Shown here one piece after another: positions 58,783-64,000 of a stretch of 64,000 nucleotides of DNA. The stretch is taken from positions 96,052,992 to 96,116,991 of the forward strand of contig CAKMRJ010003334.1 of assembly GCA_928212115.1 (NCBI GenBank), written 5' to 3'. Below the pieces are notes generated by a model. The model was not told where the DNA came from. It saw only the letters and a list, made by a program, of their open reading frames with translations, and ran no database searches. Positions within the stretch are counted from its first letter, which is position 1. Each line of letters begins with the position of its first letter. The DNA comes from Lactuca virosa. Taxonomy: Eukaryota > Streptophyta > Magnoliopsida > Asterales > Asteraceae. The translations under genes were made by a program, and so were the position numbers.

Positions 58783-59824
58783 GGTTCTAGCGGTAGTAAG
58801 CGTTGGTTGTCAGTAGATCGACCCTTTAGATGGCGAGAAGGATTGGGAATGCTTTCCACGTGGGGAGCTGTAAGGATCTAAACGAATCGAAGTGGGAGAG
58901 AACTATCCCAGACGCCAGGATCAGGAGTAAGTGCAATTGGGATGAGTTCGCAACTTTGTTGAGAAGGAAAGCAGCCCCGGTGGTTGTTGGGATATAGGAG
59001 CGCGTGAGTTGGGAGTTTGGGAAACTTCCGAACATTGATTTCGTGTATTTGCGGTAGACGATATCTGGGTGGGAACCAGGTGGGAGATTTTCTCGGCACG
59101 ATGCGAGTTTAGTCAGGATGTAAGACTACAGGGTCGTCGTAGCAATTTCCATCAGTTAGACAGAGCGGGAAGAGTAGTAAGGCTACGGGTATAGCCGTAG
59201 CAATCTCTAGCAGTCAGATAGTGTTAGGGTGTTGTAAGTCTGCGGGTGCAGCCGCAACATTCACTGGTAGCTAGTTAGAGGAGTGTAGGCAAGGCCCTTG
59301 CGATAGTAGCAAGACAAGTAAGAGTTAAGAGAGAGACCGCTCTAAGGTATAGCTTGGGTGAGACCCGTGAGCGAAGCCTGTGCGATGTTAGCAGTGCAGG
59401 TGGGACCTGGTAGAGACCGTAGGGTCAAGATAGGGGATCGAGGATCCCAGGACTTATGGGGTCAGAGTGGCTAAGTAGATAGAGCAGTTGCTGATAGCCG
59501 AAGTTACTTCGGAAATCGCTGGGAGCGACTGAGCGATTGATCTTGGGTTCAGTAACCAATAAGAGTCTGGTAAACCAGTTAATGGAAGATTAGTTGGGAC
59601 CAGGGTGGTTTCGTTTCATCCGGAAAGCGGACATGGGATAGCAGGACCTTCGGTCGGGGATAGCGATAGGAGAATTCCTGATGGAGCAGCTAGTTGACCG
59701 AGAGGTGCTACACCACTCACAGCAGGGTTGAATAATTTCAGAGGGAAGGGTTTGATCCTGTTGCGCAGCTCTCGTATGAGTCTAACCGTTGCAGGGATGA
59801 ATCTTTTACTCGAAGGATTATCTG

Positions 59825-59843
59825 ATCCTGTTGCGCAGCTCTT
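59825..59843 (+). other. Templated filler at the D2/C2 breakpoint
   Basis: GATCCTGTTGCGCAGCTCT repeats 59754-59772, about 70 bases upstream. D1 continues differently at this point (GGATTATCTGGTCCATTCG). Confidence 0.8.
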
Positions 59844-60937
59844 GATAGTCCAGTGGAACGTTAGCAGACTCGTAATCGGTAGGTATGTTTGAACTATATG
59901 TTCATAAGGTGTTCTCAAACTATATGTTCATTAGGTGTTTTTGAACTATGTGTTCATCCGATAGTTCTTCTTTTTAACACTATTACGTGTCGGGGTACGG
60001 GAGCGTACGGGAGTACTTTATTAGTATTTTCCCTATACTTTTTATTTTGAAGAGCTTTGGAGTCTTCGTTTCTTTTATGAAGTGATCGGACGAGCTTCAT
60101 GAGTCAGCGTTTCCGTTCTCGATGTCGGATAGGGTGAGTCTGGGGGTAAATTACCTCACGATATTCGAACCACTGCTAGGCATTGATAACTACCCCTAAC
60201 TTAATTGTCTTGTGGTTCTTTCTTTTACGAACAAAGGTTCGTGGTGAAACTTATTCCATTCCTCTCATTTGATGTCTTTATCGATCCTTGTTTGCTGCTA
60301 GGGAATTTCCGAAGCTGCTTCGTCGGTTGGTTGTTCATATCGATCCTTTAGGCTAGATCTAGTAAGATCACTGTATAGGATCAGTATGTGGGGATCGACG
60401 TTTGTTAGTTCTTGTAGTATAAACCTTGGGCAGCGATGGACTTCGTGCCTATTCCTTAGGAAAATTCCTTAGGAATGAGTGATAGATGATTCTTAGGGTA
60501 ACTCCTTAAGAAATAAAGGAGATAATGGGGATTGGGTAATTGGGTTGATTGTTTGATGTTTAAACATAATAAATTTATTTATTGTGGGTTGAAAACCCTA
60601 TATGCTCACCAGGCTCCCAAGCCTGACCCACTCAGTTTATTTGTATCACTGGTATCGATACGATGTTGCTTTACACTGAGAGATTAAAAAGGAGAAGTAG
60701 ATCACTAGTGTAAATGAATGTAATTTTTGTTTATGCTTATGTTTTTGTATTGACAATGACATCCCAGTGGTTTAAATGAATAAAATACTTTTCTTCAGAA
60801 ATGATTTGATAACATATTTATCAAGTTTTTATGGGAACAAATTCCGCAACACTTTTAATCAAATGATTACTCTGGTTTTATTTGAAAAAGCATAAACGAA
60901 ATCGGTCTTTTCTGGCCGAGAAATTGGGGATGTCACA
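59844..60937 (+). repeat. C2 5' LTR remnant, 1094 bp
   Basis: Matches C1 57132-58224 with few differences and no visible length change beyond single bases. Ends GGGGATGTCACA. Confidence 0.93.
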
Positions 60938-60939
60938 GT

Positions 60940-60951
60940 TGGTATCAGAGC
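60940..60951 (+). promoter_or_regulatory. C2 primer-binding site
   Basis: TGGTATCAGAGC two bases after the LTR. Confidence 0.93.
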
Positions 60952-61304
60952 ATTAGTTTAAGCGAACTAGGAATTTGTAGGATTTCTAAGCTTAAACTTA
61001 GAATGCTAAGTGATGATTGTGAGATGAGTGTCTACCATATTTTAGACACGAGCACTAGTTTATTTTAGGAAAGATGCCTAAAATGCTTTTACGTGCTAAA
61101 TGCTATATGTTTGCCATATATGCCATTATTTGTTCGGATCTATGGTCTGTTGCCGACCGGATCTGGAAACCTTATGTGTGTAGGATTCTAAGCGTACGAT
61201 TACGATATTAGAACTAACATGTAAACGTTTCGGAGTGATAAGGGAATTTAAATACCTATCGAGGATAAAGACCTAAATTCGCCTTATTCAGTATATAGAT
61301 TATA
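60952..61304 (+). other. C2 untranslated leader
   Basis: Non-coding, 353 bases between primer site and gag start. Nothing specific seen. Confidence 0.6.
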
Positions 61305-62557
61305 ATGGCAAGAACCCGAAGTGGAGCGGGAAATGCAAACGGAAACAGGAATCAACAACCTCAACCCCAAGTACTTGAGCAAGTACCTATTGTAGGAGCT
61401 GCACCTGAGCCAATGACGATGGCTGGGGTATGAGCAATGATGCAAATGATGTTGGATCACCAAATGGAGGAGTCAAGGCGATTACTACAACTGAATAGGG
61501 AAGAAACTACGATACCTGTTGAACAACCCGAATTGAATGAAGGGAAATCAGTAGGAGGGAACTACAGTGAGACTCTTAGTCAAGCCAACCCACCGGTAGT
61601 TAGACAAAACAACCAGGATGGAGGAGTTGATGGACGTGGATGAAAATACAAAGATTTCATGGCATCCAAACCACCGCGTCTATCTAGAAGCCCGACACCG
61701 GTGGAAGTCATGAATTGGATCTCCGAAATGGAGACAATGTTTGAAAGTTGTGAGTGCAGCAACAAACAGAAGACCGCACTTGCAATTCCTCTGTTAAAAT
61801 CTGGTGTATTGAGCTGGTGGAAGTTACTAGCTGATTCGATGCCCAAGGGAGAAGCTAGCAAGATGTCTTGGGAAGACTTTGTGGTACAACTGAAATTGCA
61901 ATACTGCTCTGAGCAGGATCTTCTGGAAATCAATAATGAGTTCCAGAATTTGAAGAAGGGAAAGATGAGCGTTACTGAATACGCTGCTAGTTTTACGGAA
62001 AAGATGAAGCTTGTTCCTTACCAAGTTCCAACTGAACTCTCCAAGGTCAACAAGTTTGCCCTCGGATTACCAGCGGACTTTGGTCCGATGTCAAGCAAGC
62101 AACCACTTTGAAAGCCGCCATCTGGGCTGCTAAGAATGTTGAGACTCAGATCAGAGAGAAGGGTCTGGAGAGGGCAGAAGTTGGCAAAAAGAGAAAGTTT
62201 GAAGGAACTTCAGGTTCCAACAAGAAAAGCAAATTTTCAAAGTCTAAGAAGTTTGGAGGAGGAGGCGAAGTGAAATGGTGTGAGAAGTGCAAGAAAAAGC
62301 ACTCTGGGAAATGTAGTGAGGTGGTGACTTGCTACAAATGTGGAAAAGTTGGGCATTATGCCAACGAGTGTCCGTCCAACAAGAGGGTATGCTTTGGATG
62401 TAACGAAGAAGAGCACTTTTTGAAAGACTGTCCGAAGAAGAAGGATGCAGCAAAACCCAATCTTCCACCAAAGCCGAAGGCGAGAGCCTTTCAGATGACA
62501 CTCGAAGCTGCGAAAGAAGAAGCCGATGTCGCTTCAGGTACCTTTCTCGTAAACTAA
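61305..62557 (+). pseudogene. C2 gag
   Basis: Start ATG 61305 (MARTRSGAG). The capsid core follows: FMASKPPRLSRSPTPVEVMNW (about 61657), LSWWKLL (61810), and QDLLEINNEFQNLKKG with VTEYAASF (61915-61990). The frame shifts near 62089, where one base is missing relative to the expected reading, and continues from 62108. Three Cys boxes come next: CEKCKKKHSGKC, CYKCGKVGHYANEC and CFGCNEEEHFLKDC. The end SGTFLVN precedes a TAA at 62555-62557. Earlier stops are near 61431 (TGA) and 61641 (TGA). The TAA stands between gag and protease in the same frame. In E the same position is sense, so it is probably a mutation and not programmed termination. Confidence 0.9.
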
Positions 62558-64000
62558 TTGCCTGCCCAAATTTTGTTTGATTCTGGAGCGAATTACTCCT
62601 TTATTTCGCATGAATTTGGTAGAAAACTAGCTTTGCCTGTTGATAGACTAGTTAATGCTTTATTAGTCGAGATTGCTAGTGACAAGTTTGTACCTGTTAG
62701 CCATCGTATGAAAAACATCCTCATTGACTTTAATGGGAATAAGTTCCACGAGGAATTATTACCTATCGAGTTAAATGGTTTCGACATAGCTTTAGGAATG
62801 GATTGGCTTAGCGCCAATGATGCCGAAATATTGTGTAAAAAGAAGATAGTAAAAGTAAACCCGCCAGGGAAAGAGTCATTTATGGTGTATGGAGACAAAC
62901 GCAGAGTAAATTCTGGAATCATTTCCCTAATGAAAGCCAGATAGTGTTTGGCCAAGGGATGTACATCATATCCAGCGTTCGTGATCGATGCTAAGAAGGA
63001 AAAGAAGGAGGTGCAGAATATTCCGGTGGTGTGTGATTATCCGAAAGTCTTTCCCGAAGATCTTCCCGGATTGCCCCCTGATCGACAAGTAGAATTCCGC
63101 ATCGACTTGTTACGAGGAACGACGCCGATAGCAAAAGCACCGTATCGATTAGCACCAACAGAGATGAAAGAGCTTATGACATAACTTCAGGAGTTATTGG
63201 ACAAAGGTTTTATTCGACCTAGTTCATCACACTGGGGAGCCCCTGTTTTATTTTTAAAGAAAAAGGATGGGAGCATGAGAATGTGCATCGATTACAGAGA
63301 GTTGAATAAAGCGACAATAAAGAACAAGTACCCGTTGCCGAGTATTGATGACATGTTCGATCAGTTGCAAGGTTCGAGCTATTTTTTGAATATCGATCTT
63401 AGGTCAGGATATCATCAACTAAAGGTAAGAGAGCAGGATATCGAAAAGACTGTGTTCAGAACAAGATATGGACACTATGAATTTTTGGTTATGTCGTTCG
63501 GACTAACCAATGCTCCAGCAGCTTTCATGGATTTGATGAACAGGGTTTGTAAACCATACCTTGATAAATCCATGATAGTATTCATAGACGATATCTTGAT
63601 CTATTCAAAAAGCAAGCAGGAGCATGACAAGCATCTGCGTGAAGTGCTAGAAGTTCTGAAAAGGGAGAAGTTGTATGCAAAGTTCTCCAAATGTGAATTT
63701 TGGATTCAAGAAGTCCAATTTTTAGGTCATGTGGTTAACCAAGAAGGAATAATGGTTGACCCAACAAAGATTGAAGCTGTGATGAAGTGGGAACAACCAA
63801 AAAGTCCTACGGAGATTCGAAGCTTTTTAGGATTAGTCGGATATTATCGAATATTTATCCAAGGCTTTTCTTCGATCGTGACTCCATTAACAACTTTGAC
63901 CCACAAAGGAGCTACTTATACTTGGAATGAAAAGCATAAGGAAGCCTTTGAAAAGTTAAAGAAGAAATTGTGTGAAGCACCGATTCTTTCGTTACCTGAA
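62558..64000 (+). pseudogene. C2 pol: protease and reverse transcriptase, continues past window
   Basis: Same frame as the end of gag. Protease ILFDSGANYSF (62565) and LGMDWLS (62790). The linker has the PDRQVEFRIDL motif (63080). RT: SSHWGAPVLFLKKKDG (63225), MRMCIDYRELNKATIKNKYPLP (63278), RYGHYEFLVMSFGLTNAP (63465), the catalytic VFIDDILIYS (63580) and CEFWIQEVQFLGH (63690). The start of the RNase H domain follows (RSFLGLVGYYRIFI, 63820; TLTHKGATYTWNEKH, 63895). Stops at 62942-62944 (TAG) and 63182-63184 (TAA, where CAA fits). From 63185 the frame is open to 64000. Confidence 0.92.

Larger units (their letters stand above)
48304..59843 (+). mobile_element. Pol-less Ty3-type element D2, with two guest solo LTRs, 3' end lost
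   Basis: 5' LTR, primer site, leader, gag (in three pieces) and the same non-coding internal region as D1. It ends abruptly at 59843 where a truncated C2 LTR begins; polypurine tract and 3' LTR are missing. Inserted in B integrase after CAGAT (48299-48303). No pol motif is present. Confidence 0.88.
58446..59843 (+). other. D2 non-coding internal region
   Basis: Collinear with D1 7030-8460 but diverged. No coding frame. It contains a perfect 62-bp tandem duplication and ends with a templated filler, both listed separately. Confidence 0.75.
59844..64000 (+). mobile_element. Ty3 element C2 with truncated 5' LTR, runs out of window
   Basis: LTR remnant, primer site, leader, gag, protease and RT in one direction. 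The first 1.7 kb of the LTR (compare C1) are missing at the filler junction, so its U3 promoter and TATA box are gone. The rest of pol and the 3' LTR lie beyond 64000. Confidence 0.92.

Noticed and set aside
62555..62557. Programmed stop between gag and protease in C2
   Set aside because: Possible in principle, but the same element has several other stops and E has a sense codon here.

Overview
The window is plant nuclear DNA, from a repeat-rich dicot. The evidence is a spliced plant F-box gene, Ty1/copia and Ty3 LTR retrotransposons of plant lineages primed by initiator tRNA-Met (TGGTATCAGAGC), and 2-3 kb LTRs. Dense ACTCGNCGAGT palindromes in several LTRs are something I associate with lettuce (Lactuca, Asteraceae). 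The species is an inference.

Almost all of the 64 kb is nested retrotransposons. 1-5338: minus-strand Ty3 element E (pol, protease, gag, 5' LTR), lying in D1. 5339-13833: plus-strand element D1, which has gag but no pol, and whose 3' LTR carries solo LTR A1 (10538-13313). 13834-18880: a gene island with one ten-exon minus-strand gene (15193-18626) for a SKIP17-like F-box/leucine-rich protein. 18881-23546: old short-LTR copia element F, between two copies of the gene's promoter/exon-1 start. 23547-26780: non-coding, with a thrice-repeated module, a MITE candidate and a tandem repeat. 26780-27374 plus 43469-44128: an LTR fragment G split by giant copia element H (27375-43468), which is itself split by solo LTR A2 (27958-30255). 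44129-48303: 3' end of minus-strand Ty3 chromovirus B, cut by the second pol-less element D2 (48304-59843). D2 carries solo LTRs B2 (52168-55302) and C1 (55400-58224). 59844-64000: Ty3 element C2, with a truncated 5' LTR, gag, protease and RT running out of the window.

Target-site duplications give a clear order for many insertions: A1 into D1; A2 into H; H into G; D2 into B; B2 and C1 into D2. Four solo LTRs keep matching 5-bp duplications, so LTR-LTR recombination has been frequent.

The best candidates for something undescribed are: (i) element H, about 13.8 kb without its guest, with only 311-312 bp LTRs, a very long gag/linker, and a third gene of about 1,280 codons downstream of pol that has its own TATA-like promoter; (ii) the pol-less gag elements D1 and D2 and their possible helper E, which shares two stem-loops and a palindrome array with D1; (iii) a 66-nt intron-like segment with an in-frame stop at the gag/protease boundary of E. 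All retrotransposon reading frames here carry stops or frameshifts, except the short D2 gag segment (201 codons) before its interruption. I see no tRNA, rRNA or CRISPR array.
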